In this document: piece by piece, positions 49,877 to 57,234 of the stretch
How positions within the stretch are numbered: the first letter of the stretch is position 1
Layout: every line of letters starts with the position of its first letter
Origin: Asticcacaulis excentricus CB 48
GTDB lineage: Bacteria > Pseudomonadota > Alphaproteobacteria > Caulobacterales > Caulobacteraceae
Assembly (NCBI RefSeq): GCF_000175215.2
Contig: NC_014819.1
Location: forward strand, 62,001 to 126,000
Direction of reading: 5' to 3'
DNA length: 64,000 bases
Notes under the pieces: model-generated
Told to the model about the DNA's origin: nothing
Seen by the model: only the letters and a program-made list of their open reading frames with translations
Databases searched by the model: none
Made by a program: the position numbers and the translations under genes

Positions 49877-50089
49877 CTATTTTCCATCGCCAAGAGCTTT
49901 CAGCGCTGCGAATAGGGCAATGCGTTTCTGCTCTACGCATGGTTTGGATGGGGTGCCAATATCGACAGTGTCATCGATCTTACCATTCCTTGAGCGTATA
50001 ACCATCCTAGCATGCGCGATCCAACAATCTTGGGGCACAAATCCATAGTTTGCTCGGACGTAAGAGACGATTTCCTTGTTGGTTGCCAT
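49877..50089 (-). CDS. Small conserved-looking protein, third gene of the kinase/DUF262 operon
   Basis: A 70-residue protein from the ATG at 50089, which has GAGGAAGCAA just upstream; an earlier in-frame start (50104) lies in the kinase gene end. The sequence NKEIVSYVRANYGFVPQDCWIAHAR has the feel of a widespread small family of unknown function, with a Cys and a Trp in the CWIAH motif and a second Cys in the tail. It starts 8 bases after the kinase stop, so is co-transcribed. Possibly an adaptor, inhibitor or kinase target. Confidence 0.6.
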   Translation of the reverse strand: MATNKEIVSYVRANYGFVPQDCWIAHARMVIRSRNGKIDDTVDIGTPSKPCVEQKRIALFAALKALGDGK

Positions 50090-50097
50090 TTGCTTCC

Positions 50098-50949
50098 TCA
50101 ACAACCAATTGCTTCATCTAGGGAGGCTGCGAAGGCCTTGCCGTTGACAGGCCTTCGAGCGCTCTTGTGTTGGAGGGCCATTACTAGTGGGTCAAATAAC
50201 CAATCAGGCCCTGTCCAATCTTCTTGACATAACAGACCACTCGGATGTCGGCCTGTGACAACGTACCAAAACACAGCAGCAAGCTGAAACACATCCGAAG
50301 CTTCGCAAATCGCATCACTTTGACCGATGCGACGGTTATGTGCTTCCGGCGATAACCAAAATTTCGGTCCCAAGACTTGATCGGCCGGCGTCATATCTAC
50401 GTCTTTGGCTTGAGAATATTTGCAAAGGCCGTAATCGCTCAGCAACCATCTATCGCCCGAAATCAAGATGTTTTCCGGCTTTATGTCGCGATGTATCGCT
50501 TTCGCATGTAATTCGGCAAGACCGCGCGCCAAGCCTCGAAATTGACCGACGTACACTTCAGATGGAACGTTTGAACCCTTTACTATATTCGAAAGATTGC
50601 CTTCGGCTATTTCCATTATAATAAACGGTAGTCTCGCGCTGCGATTGGCGGCACCCGCTCGGCCCGTGCCTCGATATTCTATGATGTGGTCGTGGCGCAG
50701 CTCCTTGAGAAGCCGAGCCTCTTTAAAGAACCGGTTTCGAGATCTTTCGCCTCGTTGCATTAAGAATTTGACGGCGTATTCATTGCCGGAACTGCGCTCG
50801 ATGCACTTGAACACAGAAGCATTTCCACCGCGCGCCAACCATTCTCCGACTATGTAGGTGCGGCCCTCTTCCGTTATTAGCTCATCATCGATTTCGAAGT
50901 ACTGCCCCTTTCGGAGTTCTTCGGGATCAAAGAAAACAAAACTACTCAT
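50098..50949 (-). CDS. Hanks-type Ser/Thr protein kinase coupled to a DUF262 gene
   Basis: A 283-residue protein that is almost wholly a kinase domain: glycine loop ARGGNASVF (39-47), AVKFL (Lys61), Glu77 in KEARLLKEL, catalytic HRDIKPENIL (153-162, Asp155), SDYG (171-174, in place of DFG, metal Asp172 kept) and SPEA (200-203) as the APE motif. No membrane segment or sensor domain is present, unlike most bacterial Hanks kinases. It overlaps the DUF262 gene by 8 bases. The set of catalytic residues is complete, so activity is expected. The substrate may be DUF262, the 70-residue protein or the DGQHR/Ssp proteins. Confidence 0.85.
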   Translation of the reverse strand: MSSFVFFDPEELRKGQYFEIDDELITEEGRTYIVGEWLARGGNASVFKCIERSSGNEYAVKFLMQRGERSRNRFFKEARLLKELRHDHIIEYRGTGRAGAANRSARLPFIIMEIAEGNLSNIVKGSNVPSEVYVGQFRGLARGLAELHAKAIHRDIKPENILISGDRWLLSDYGLCKYSQAKDVDMTPADQVLGPKFWLSPEAHNRRIGQSDAICEASDVFQLAAVFWYVVTGRHPSGLLCQEDWTGPDWLFDPLVMALQHKSARRPVNGKAFAASLDEAIGC

Positions 50950-52240
50950 TTTCGCCCTCTACCGGGCGCTCGATGATGAGCAAATCACCACTGTCACCAA
51001 TGCACTCCGCGTGAACCCAGGCCGCATTGCTGATTTGAAATGCCTTCGCCGACGCATCCCACCCAATAAAATCTTTTCCCTTTTCATACTCTACCAGGTC
51101 ATCACAAACGGGACATTCATACTCAATCGGCTTACAAATGCCCGCACGGTCCGCTTCCACACAATCCTCGAACACCCTGTAGTATAGACCTCTGTAAGCA
51201 TCGCTCGCAGGGAGTCCTATATAAGTTCCAGACAGTAAACCCTTTAGAAAATTCAATCGCCATTTCCTGCTCGAAGCAGAATTCGCCTGCGACACACATT
51301 TAATTGCGTATTCGCTGAATATGCCCACCGTCGCCTCTGGCCTTATGCCGAGATCGAGCAGACGGATGTCGTCCCTGAGATCGCTCAAGTCCTTCCCCGC
51401 CAAGTCATGGCCCTCTTGGCGCAGCTCATCAATTGCTAGGAATAAACTATAGAAATCAGCTTTCTGCCGAAAGCGCGTTTCACGAATATTCCCCGGTATA
51501 TCTTTAAAAATTTCGCCGATGTCCGCGATCGCTTCGTTGAACCGCTTGACGATTTTCTTCCGATCTTCAACCGGCCAATTAGTATATTTTATGTAATAAT
51601 TGTCTAACTCGACCTTTTTATCCAGCGTTCCATCTATAAGACCGGCAATTAACTCTGAACTATACTCTGCGTCCGCGTAGCGCCTTCGGTCCGTGGGCGA
51701 GAAAATTCCTGCTGTTTCAAAAAAAGGGATCACCGATAGTTCTTCGGAAACAGTCAGGAAATCACCCGGATAATCAGCCCGTCGCAATTCCTGCTTCGTC
51801 AATGGAACGGTGTATTTATTGACGCGCATGTACACATCGCGCACCTCCCGATCAGTCGGGTTATCCGCCTCATTGAAATCGATACGATATCTTAAAAAGC
51901 TATCGACTTCATCCGGCGTGAAATCTTGAAATCGCTTACCTAGGTGAGGGCCTTCGTAAGGAGCTTCGAGCGAGAACTCATTCCTCAAAAAGCCGAGAAT
52001 TGCAGAAATGCGCTGCTGACCATCGATTACTTGGCGATGGACGCTCCCGTTCTTAATTGTCTTGGCCAAAAATATCTTCGGTAGGGGAATGTCACTGAGG
52101 ATGGAATCGATCAACATGATCTTGGCACTGTGCGCCCAAACTTCGCGACGTTGGAAGTCGGGTTGCAATTCTAACCGTTTAGCATCACTCCAATCCCGAA
52201 CATCAGCAATTGGATGAGGGCTGATGTTCCAATGAACCAT
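50942..52240 (-). CDS. DUF262 protein, HNH-less SspE-like candidate
   Basis: A 432-residue protein. The N-terminal 240 residues are DUF262 (GmrSD N-terminal): LELQPDFQRREVWAHSAKIMLIDSIL and QVIDGQQRISAILGFLRNEF, with DGQQR at 73-77, the nucleotide/DNA-contact motif. SspE, the known restriction partner of SspABCD, has DUF262 followed by an HNH (DUF1524) domain. Here no HNH motif is visible. The C-terminus has instead CPVC (376-379) and HAEC (410-413), a four-ligand zinc site. It is the first gene of a three-gene leftward operon. It may sense phosphorothioate DNA and signal through the kinase. Confidence 0.8.
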   Translation of the reverse strand: MVHWNISPHPIADVRDWSDAKRLELQPDFQRREVWAHSAKIMLIDSILSDIPLPKIFLAKTIKNGSVHRQVIDGQQRISAILGFLRNEFSLEAPYEGPHLGKRFQDFTPDEVDSFLRYRIDFNEADNPTDREVRDVYMRVNKYTVPLTKQELRRADYPGDFLTVSEELSVIPFFETAGIFSPTDRRRYADAEYSSELIAGLIDGTLDKKVELDNYYIKYTNWPVEDRKKIVKRFNEAIADIGEIFKDIPGNIRETRFRQKADFYSLFLAIDELRQEGHDLAGKDLSDLRDDIRLLDLGIRPEATVGIFSEYAIKCVSQANSASSRKWRLNFLKGLLSGTYIGLPASDAYRGLYYRVFEDCVEADRAGICKPIEYECPVCDDLVEYEKGKDFIGWDASAKAFQISNAAWVHAECIGDSGDLLIIERPVEGENE

Positions 52241-52265
52241 GTTAAAGTTTCCGTCCGAAGGTTAA

Positions 52266-52303
52266 GGGGTCTCGCGTGTCAGCAAAACCTACGACCTTGC
52301 TCT
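52266..52303 (+). repeat. Possible left terminal inverted repeat of the Tn3-family element
   Basis: GGGGTCTCGCGTGTCAGCAAAACC begins at 52266, between the DUF262 start and the tnpR stop. Tn3-family ends are about 38 bp and typically begin GGGGTCT. GTTAA just before it could be one copy of a 5-base target duplication. The matching right end was not found in the window, so this remains a suggestion. (Only the first bases are given as motif: GGGGTCTCGCG.). Confidence 0.25.
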
Positions 52304-52324
52304 GTCAACACATCTCCGCGCAAC

Positions 52325-52987
52325 CTATCTTCGGAAGCCGATTCTCGCAACTGGACCCAATGACAACGTCGGTGTGATTTTGGCCAAATCTAAGAACTTT
52401 TGGTGAACGTTGGTGCGTTCCACGCTGTCGCTGCGTCGGGCTTTTGAGGCCAGCCGGCTGATGGTTGCTCTGTGAACGCGGAACAAACGAGCCAGGTCGG
52501 CGGCCGAGCGTCCGGCATTCAGCATGTCCAAAATCTCTCGCTGCTGGGCGGGGGCGAGCTTAGTTGGCTGGCCTCCACCATTGCCTCTGGAGCATGCGGC
52601 TTCTTGGCCCTCGGCTGTTCGAGTGCGAAGCTTTGTGCGTTCAAAGTTGCCAATCGACTGCACCATTTGCATCAGTATACGGTCAGAATCTCCTGATTTG
52701 TCAGTACCGTCTCTCAGTGACCGGAAGTACGCTCCGCAGTTGTTTATTTTGTTGAGAATACCAGAGAGATCTCCGAGTGAACTCGCGATCCGATCCAGCT
52801 CGGTGACGACAACGACGTCTTCAGGGCGCAAATCATCGAGCATTTGCTTGAGTTGCGGGCGGTCCCTGCGGCCACCGGTCGGGAATTCCGCGAAGGGTTT
52901 TTCACACCCGGCGGCCTTCAGGGCATCAACTTGCGGGGTCGTATCCTCGGCCTCGGATTTCAAGATGCGGGCGTAACCGATCAACAT
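52325..52987 (-). CDS. tnpR: TnpR-like serine resolvase lacking the canonical catalytic Ser
   Basis: I choose the ATG at 52987 (MLIGYARILKSEAED); the longer frame upstream has a non-resolvase N-terminus. The 220-residue protein has the resolvase fold with PQVDALKAAGCE, VVVVTELDRIASSLGDL and FERTKLRTRTAEGQ, plus a C-terminal helix-turn-helix SAADLARLFRVHRATISRLA. The nucleophile position after YAR-V/I is Leu9, not Ser, followed by Lys10-Ser11. The second Arg of LDRLxR is Ser. Either Ser11 does the job or the enzyme is inactive. It is read in the same direction as tnpA, downstream of it, with a 340-base gap that probably holds res. Confidence 0.8.
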   Translation of the reverse strand: MLIGYARILKSEAEDTTPQVDALKAAGCEKPFAEFPTGGRRDRPQLKQMLDDLRPEDVVVVTELDRIASSLGDLSGILNKINNCGAYFRSLRDGTDKSGDSDRILMQMVQSIGNFERTKLRTRTAEGQEAACSRGNGGGQPTKLAPAQQREILDMLNAGRSAADLARLFRVHRATISRLASKARRSDSVERTNVHQKFLDLAKITPTLSLGPVARIGFRR

Positions 52988-52991
52988 GCAC

Positions 52992-53028
52992 AACCCTGTT
53001 GCATACCTGCCAATTGCGCAACAGGGTT
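52992..53028. promoter_or_regulatory. Inverted repeat before tnpR, candidate res subsite
   Basis: AACCCTGTTGC (52992-53002) and GCAACAGGGTT (53018-53028) are perfect 11-base arms, 5 bases upstream of the tnpR start. AT-rich palindromic sequence follows (ATATTGATATTGCGCCATATAT, about 53088-53110). Tn3-type resolvases bind inverted 12-base repeats at spacing like this, and site I often overlaps the tnpR promoter. Confidence 0.55.
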
Positions 53029-53218
53029 CCGCACGCGGCCAGTGGTTCGGACGTTCGCCCATGACTTTTTAAGAAAAATCGCACAACATATTGATATTGC
53101 GCCATATATTTCCCATAATATATCTTATGAGCCAAATTTTTGTAGCCGGGTGGACTCTATTTTGAAGTGCGAATGATCAACCAAATCAGTCGTCTCTTCA
53201 AAAGCGAGATATACCATT

Positions 53219-53278
53219 GGTCATCATTACCGCCACATCGACATGGCTGAGCGCCGGCAGATCATGAAGCTGGACGGC
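53219..53278 (+). pseudogene. Short remnant resembling the start of an IS30-family transposase
   Basis: A 20-residue stretch GHHYRHIDMAERRQIMKLDG matches the typical IS30 transposase N-terminus (YxHLxxxERRxI). It runs on for only a few more codons before losing similarity near the tnpA stop at 53329. It may be a target-gene remnant at the edge of an insertion. A chance match is possible because it is so short. Confidence 0.3.
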
Positions 53279-53328
53279 TCTAAAAACCGTTTGATCTCAT
53301 GGCCTCTGAACATTAAAGGGACACGGGA

Positions 53329-56307
53329 TTACGGTAGGAACGGAATGGGCCTGAAGCCTTCATCATCGAGCGCCGGTTCGTCCTCCCAGATGTAGTCCCC
53401 GGTGAGGTTGATGTGCTCCCAACCGAGAGGGGAGAGTGTCGACAGCCATTCATCGGGAACCTGCTGCCCACGGTCGCGCAGCGCGGCGACGGCCCGGCCC
53501 ATATGAACGCTGTTCCAGTAGATGATAGCCGTCACCACGAGGTTCAGCGCCGACGCCCGGATGGACAAGTTCTCCTGGCTGCGATCGCGGAACCGGCCAA
53601 GACGATGAAGGTTGACGGCCCTGACGAGGGCGTTACGGGCCTCACCCTTGTTCAATTCTGCGGTCGTTTGTTTGCGGAGGTCCTTGTCGTTGATCCACTG
53701 CAGGGTGAATAGCGTGCGCTCGATTCTGCCCAACAACCTCATTGCATTGCTCAGGCCTTGCCGCTTGGGGGCGGAACTCAGTCGTTTCAGCAGGAGGGAC
53801 GACGATACGGTCCGGGTGCGTAACGACGTCATCATATGCAGGATGTCGTCCCAGTAAGGGGCGATCTGGCTGGCATCAAGACGATCACCCATCACATCGT
53901 GAAGAACGCTATAGTCTTTCGCCGGCCGAAAGCCGTAAAGGCAGCGGCCATCGAGATTGGGGATACGCGGGTTGAAGGCATAGCCTAAAAGGTGGCAGGT
54001 CGCGAAGACGAGATCGTTGACGCCACCGCCGTCGACGTGGTGGCGCGTGACGGCCTGCCCCGTAGGCGTTTCGAGAAGGGCATCGAGCACATGCAGCGCC
54101 TCGCTCGCGGTCGCAGCCATGACGCGGGTGTGATAGGGCGCATAGCGGCCGCTGATCGCCGTGTAGAGTTTGATGATCGGATCTCGACCGTAATGGGCAT
54201 TCACTTCGCCGGCGTTCTCGGCGGCCGCACCCAAAAAGATGTGCTGACCGTCGGAAGAAGAAATCGTAGGTGAGCCGAAAACCGTAGCGAACGCGTCCCC
54301 ATGCTGGGCCTCGATCAGCTTCGCCAGCGCCAACGCGAAGGTATCCTCCCGGAAGTGCCAGATAGCTGTTTGCTGTAGCTGCCGGCGTGTGCGGCCAGGG
54401 CTGGCCTGAGCCATCTTGCTAAGACCGAGATTGGTTGCTTCAGCGATGAGCGCTGTGAACAGGGCGCGCTTGTCCGCACAAGGGCGCCCCGTCTGGAGAT
54501 GCTCGAACGTTTCCGCAAACCCCGTCATCCGATCGACGTCCATCAGAAGATCCGTCAACCGGACCGTCGGCATATGACGGGACAGCAGCCCGGCAAAGGC
54601 CACCGCTTGCTCACTTTCCTCAGTGAAGACAGCTGGTACGCGAAGGCCTTTGGCGCCGATGCGGGTATCGCCCCGATTGTCTGCAAGATGCTTCGCGGCT
54701 GTCTGAAGGGCCGTCTCAAGTTCTGCCTTGCGCGCCGCGATATAGTCCCAGAAATTCGGGTTTATAGCGATGGGCAGCGTGCCTGACTTTTGAATCAATT
54801 CGAACTGGCCGCGTGGAAGCAGATAGGTTTCAATGGTCTGATAGGCCCTTGAGCCGACAACCGTCACGTCGCCCGACGCGAGGCGCGCCTTCAGCTCCAG
54901 CATAAAATGGATTTCCATCATCTTGTGATCGATACCGCCGTCGACCATCATGATCTGCTGACGGGCCCGCAAGGGTACAAACGGGAGGAACCGCGCAACC
55001 CAATCCGCCTCGGTCATTCGGCCCGGACTGCGGTGCCACCGCTGGCTCAATTCAAGGAGCGCCTCAACCAAGCCCTGATAACCGGCGGACGCCTTGAACT
55101 CGAAGGCCGCCAGAAACGGCGACGCGTAGCGCCGCACAGCCGCATATTCGGCACGTAACTCGACGAGGAGGTTGTTCTCGGCAGAAAACCGGCGTGTTGG
55201 ATTGATGCTGCCGACGATCCTGCGGATCTCATCCCAGGTGGTGAAGGTGGTGATGGCAGGATCAAGCGCACGCCCAGTGTCATGAGCGTCGACAAGAACG
55301 ACCGCCAGATCGCGCAGGAAGGCCATCGCGTCCTGGCTATTCAGCGCCTCCTCCTGGGCGCGCTCCTCACGCCGGCGATGGGCGCGGCGGACAGAGCGGG
55401 CGATCAGGGCCTCGAACATGTTGATCGCTTGATCGGTAAGGTCCAGCCCCAGCTCAAACACGGTCGCGGCCAATGTCGTGTAGCGTCGCGGCGCATTCAT
55501 TTGCCTGTAGTTCTGCGCCGTCAGGCGCTTGCCTTCAGCCGCCAGATTGACCCTGCGCTCCATACCGATCAGTTCCGCGGTCTTAGGGGTTATGTCGATC
55601 TCACGAATAAGATCCAGACGCTGAATGATCGCGATCATTGCCCGGCTGCCTTGCGGACCCGGCGGTTCGCGCAGCCATGAGATCTGATGCTGGCGCCCAT
55701 GTACCGGCTTATCCGAGACCAGCGCATCGAGTGCGCCTATGGCGAGGTCTGTCAGCGAGCCGTGGACGCCCTCGTAAAGATGGCTCTCCGCCTGATGAAG
55801 GGCTTGCGCCACCAACCGTTCCAATACGGTAACGCCTGGAATGATGATCCGGCGGCGCCGCATCTCCTCCGCCAGTGAGAATACCAGCGGGCGGGCCTTG
55901 GGTGACGCGATCGCCATGCCGCGCACCCAGTTCAATAATTCGGCCCGATGAGGCTGGGTCATTTCCTGAAAGCCGTAAGCTCGCCTAAGGACGTCCAGAT
56001 GTTCGGAACGCGTTGCCGCTCGCTTGCAGGCATCCAGTAGCACGTCCGGACGGGTCGCTAATTGCTCGGCAAGGAACTGCACGGCCTCCGCAGGGATGGT
56101 GTCGCCGGCAGCGATCAGGCGGCCAGGGTAACGCAGGGAGCAGAGTTGCAGAGCCAGCGCAAAGCGGGTCTCGGCCTTTCGTCGCGTATTGACCAGGATG
56201 AGGTCTTCCGGATGGAGCGTCCAGTGCTCGATCAGTAAGGGCTCGTCGGTGGGGTGCGAAAGCAAACCCGCACGCTCTCTGGCCGTGAGGATGGATTTTC
56301 TGGGCAT
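53329..56307 (-). CDS. tnpA: Tn3-family transposase TnpA
   Basis: A 992-residue transposase, the usual Tn3-family length, beginning PRKSILTARERAGLLSHP. All catalytic acids are found at the expected spacing: Asp686 in SSSDGQHIF, Asp759 in HHVDGGGVND and Glu889 in LNKGEARNAL. The end has the family block SPLGWEHINLTGDYIWED. It replicatively joins two DNAs into a cointegrate, later resolved by TnpR at res. No frameshift is seen, so it is probably active. Divergent arsR starts only 75 bases from its ATG, so the arsenic genes are likely cargo. Confidence 0.95.
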   Translation of the reverse strand: MPRKSILTARERAGLLSHPTDEPLLIEHWTLHPEDLILVNTRRKAETRFALALQLCSLRYPGRLIAAGDTIPAEAVQFLAEQLATRPDVLLDACKRAATRSEHLDVLRRAYGFQEMTQPHRAELLNWVRGMAIASPKARPLVFSLAEEMRRRRIIIPGVTVLERLVAQALHQAESHLYEGVHGSLTDLAIGALDALVSDKPVHGRQHQISWLREPPGPQGSRAMIAIIQRLDLIREIDITPKTAELIGMERRVNLAAEGKRLTAQNYRQMNAPRRYTTLAATVFELGLDLTDQAINMFEALIARSVRRAHRRREERAQEEALNSQDAMAFLRDLAVVLVDAHDTGRALDPAITTFTTWDEIRRIVGSINPTRRFSAENNLLVELRAEYAAVRRYASPFLAAFEFKASAGYQGLVEALLELSQRWHRSPGRMTEADWVARFLPFVPLRARQQIMMVDGGIDHKMMEIHFMLELKARLASGDVTVVGSRAYQTIETYLLPRGQFELIQKSGTLPIAINPNFWDYIAARKAELETALQTAAKHLADNRGDTRIGAKGLRVPAVFTEESEQAVAFAGLLSRHMPTVRLTDLLMDVDRMTGFAETFEHLQTGRPCADKRALFTALIAEATNLGLSKMAQASPGRTRRQLQQTAIWHFREDTFALALAKLIEAQHGDAFATVFGSPTISSSDGQHIFLGAAAENAGEVNAHYGRDPIIKLYTAISGRYAPYHTRVMAATASEALHVLDALLETPTGQAVTRHHVDGGGVNDLVFATCHLLGYAFNPRIPNLDGRCLYGFRPAKDYSVLHDVMGDRLDASQIAPYWDDILHMMTSLRTRTVSSSLLLKRLSSAPKRQGLSNAMRLLGRIERTLFTLQWINDKDLRKQTTAELNKGEARNALVRAVNLHRLGRFRDRSQENLSIRASALNLVVTAIIYWNSVHMGRAVAALRDRGQQVPDEWLSTLSPLGWEHINLTGDYIWEDEPALDDEGFRPIPFLP

Positions 56308-56345
56308 TGTCGGGACCTCGGCAGCGGAGGTTCATCTTTGCACGC

Positions 56346-56383
56346 TTGACATTGCATCAATATATCATTATAGCGCGATATAT
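56346..56383 (+). promoter_or_regulatory. ars promoter and ArsR operator
   Basis: TTGACA (56346-56351) and TATAGC (56369-56374) are 17 bases apart. The inverted repeat ATATATC (56360-56366)/GATATAT (56377-56383) brackets the -10 and touches the arsR ATG at 56382. Transcription would begin at about 56381-56382, so the message is probably leaderless. Bound ArsR would cover the -10 and start point. Confidence 0.75.
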
Positions 56384-56714
56384 GGATAAAAAGGCAGCAA
56401 CACAGGCATTCGCCGCCCTGAGCCAGGAAACCCGGCTCGATGTTCTTCGTTTGCTCGTTCGGGTGGGGCCGGAAGGCCTGCCGGCAGGAGATATCGGCGA
56501 ACGACTGGGCGTGAAACAAAACACCATGTCGGCCAACCTGTCGGTCTTGCAGCAATCGGGTCTGCTGCGAAGCGAGCGGGAAGGGCGGTCGATCCGCTAC
56601 TTCGCGGACTATGATGGTCTGCAAGGGCTGTTGTCGTTCCTGCTGGAAGACTGCTGTGGCGGCCGCAAGGAGTTATGCGAGCCGCTGATCCAGAAAATCG
56701 TCTGCGCCTGTTAG
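56382..56714 (+). CDS. arsR: ArsR arsenite-sensing repressor
   Basis: A 110-residue ArsR/SmtB winged helix, starting at the ATG that overlaps the operator; the longer frame to 56307 is rejected because it precedes the promoter. The recognition helix is GEIRLGV-type: IGERLGVKQNTMSANLSVLQQSGLL at about 38-62. Cysteines are clustered at the end: Cys91, Cys92, Cys99, Cys108 and Cys110. This differs from the CVC in the DNA-binding helix of E. coli ArsR, and matches the C-terminal As(III) sites of other ArsR groups. It represses the ars operon until arsenite binds. Confidence 0.92.
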   Translation: MDKKAATQAFAALSQETRLDVLRLLVRVGPEGLPAGDIGERLGVKQNTMSANLSVLQQSGLLRSEREGRSIRYFADYDGLQGLLSFLLEDCCGGRKELCEPLIQKIVCAC

Positions 56715-56729
56715 GCGGGAAACACACTC

Positions 56730-57221
56730 ATGTCGAAACCCTACAACGTGTTGTTCATCTGCACGCAGAATTCTGCGCGCTCAATTCTGGCTGAGGCGAT
56801 CGTAAACACCAGCGGTCAGGGGCGCTTTCGTGCGTGGTCGGCAGGGTCGCGGCCCAGTGGCTCGGTCAATCCCCATGCCCTCGCGCTGCTGAGCAGCCTG
56901 GGCATCGATACCGCATTCGCGCGCTCCAAAAGCTGGCACGACTTTGCATCTGATGACGCACCGAAGTTCGATTTCGTTTTTACGGTCTGTGATCAGGCCG
57001 CGCTCGAACCCTGCCCGATGTGGTCCGGCAGTCCGTTGAGCGCCAACTGGAACGTACCCGACCCGGCCGCAATGACGGGAACCGAAGCCGAAATCGGACT
57101 GGCCTTCAGCGATACCTTCCGCCTGCTGCAAAACCGCATCCGTCTGTTCATGAACCTGCCTGTCGAGAGTCTTGATCGCATCTCGCTGCAAAAGCGCGTC
57201 GACGACATCGGCAAAGCCTGA
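56730..57221 (+). CDS. arsC: ArsC arsenate reductase, low-molecular-weight phosphatase type
   Basis: A 163-residue protein with the phosphatase loop CTQNSARS (Cys11 to Arg17, CX5R) and the aspartate in NVPDPAAMTG, the usual thioredoxin-linked ArsC layout. It reduces arsenate to arsenite, which Acr3 exports. The ATG follows GGCGGGAAAC, 15 bases after the arsR stop. It is 13 bases before acr3. A second, fused copy of this fold is further along the operon. Confidence 0.9.
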   Translation: MSKPYNVLFICTQNSARSILAEAIVNTSGQGRFRAWSAGSRPSGSVNPHALALLSSLGIDTAFARSKSWHDFASDDAPKFDFVFTVCDQAALEPCPMWSGSPLSANWNVPDPAAMTGTEAEIGLAFSDTFRLLQNRIRLFMNLPVESLDRISLQKRVDDIGKA

Positions 57222-57234
57222 GTGAGATTTCATA

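Noticed and set aside
44806..50949. BREX (type 4 or Pgl) because of the PAPS-reductase-like protein, ATPase and kinase
   Set aside because: No PglZ, BrxL or methyltransferase is found in the region, and the kinase lacks PglW length. Ssp with a cysteine desulfurase explains the set better.
53329..56307. TnpA thought to lack its catalytic Glu at WNSVHMGRA
   Set aside because: The catalytic Glu of this family is the one in NKGEARN (Glu889), at the right distance from Asp686 and Asp759, and it is present.
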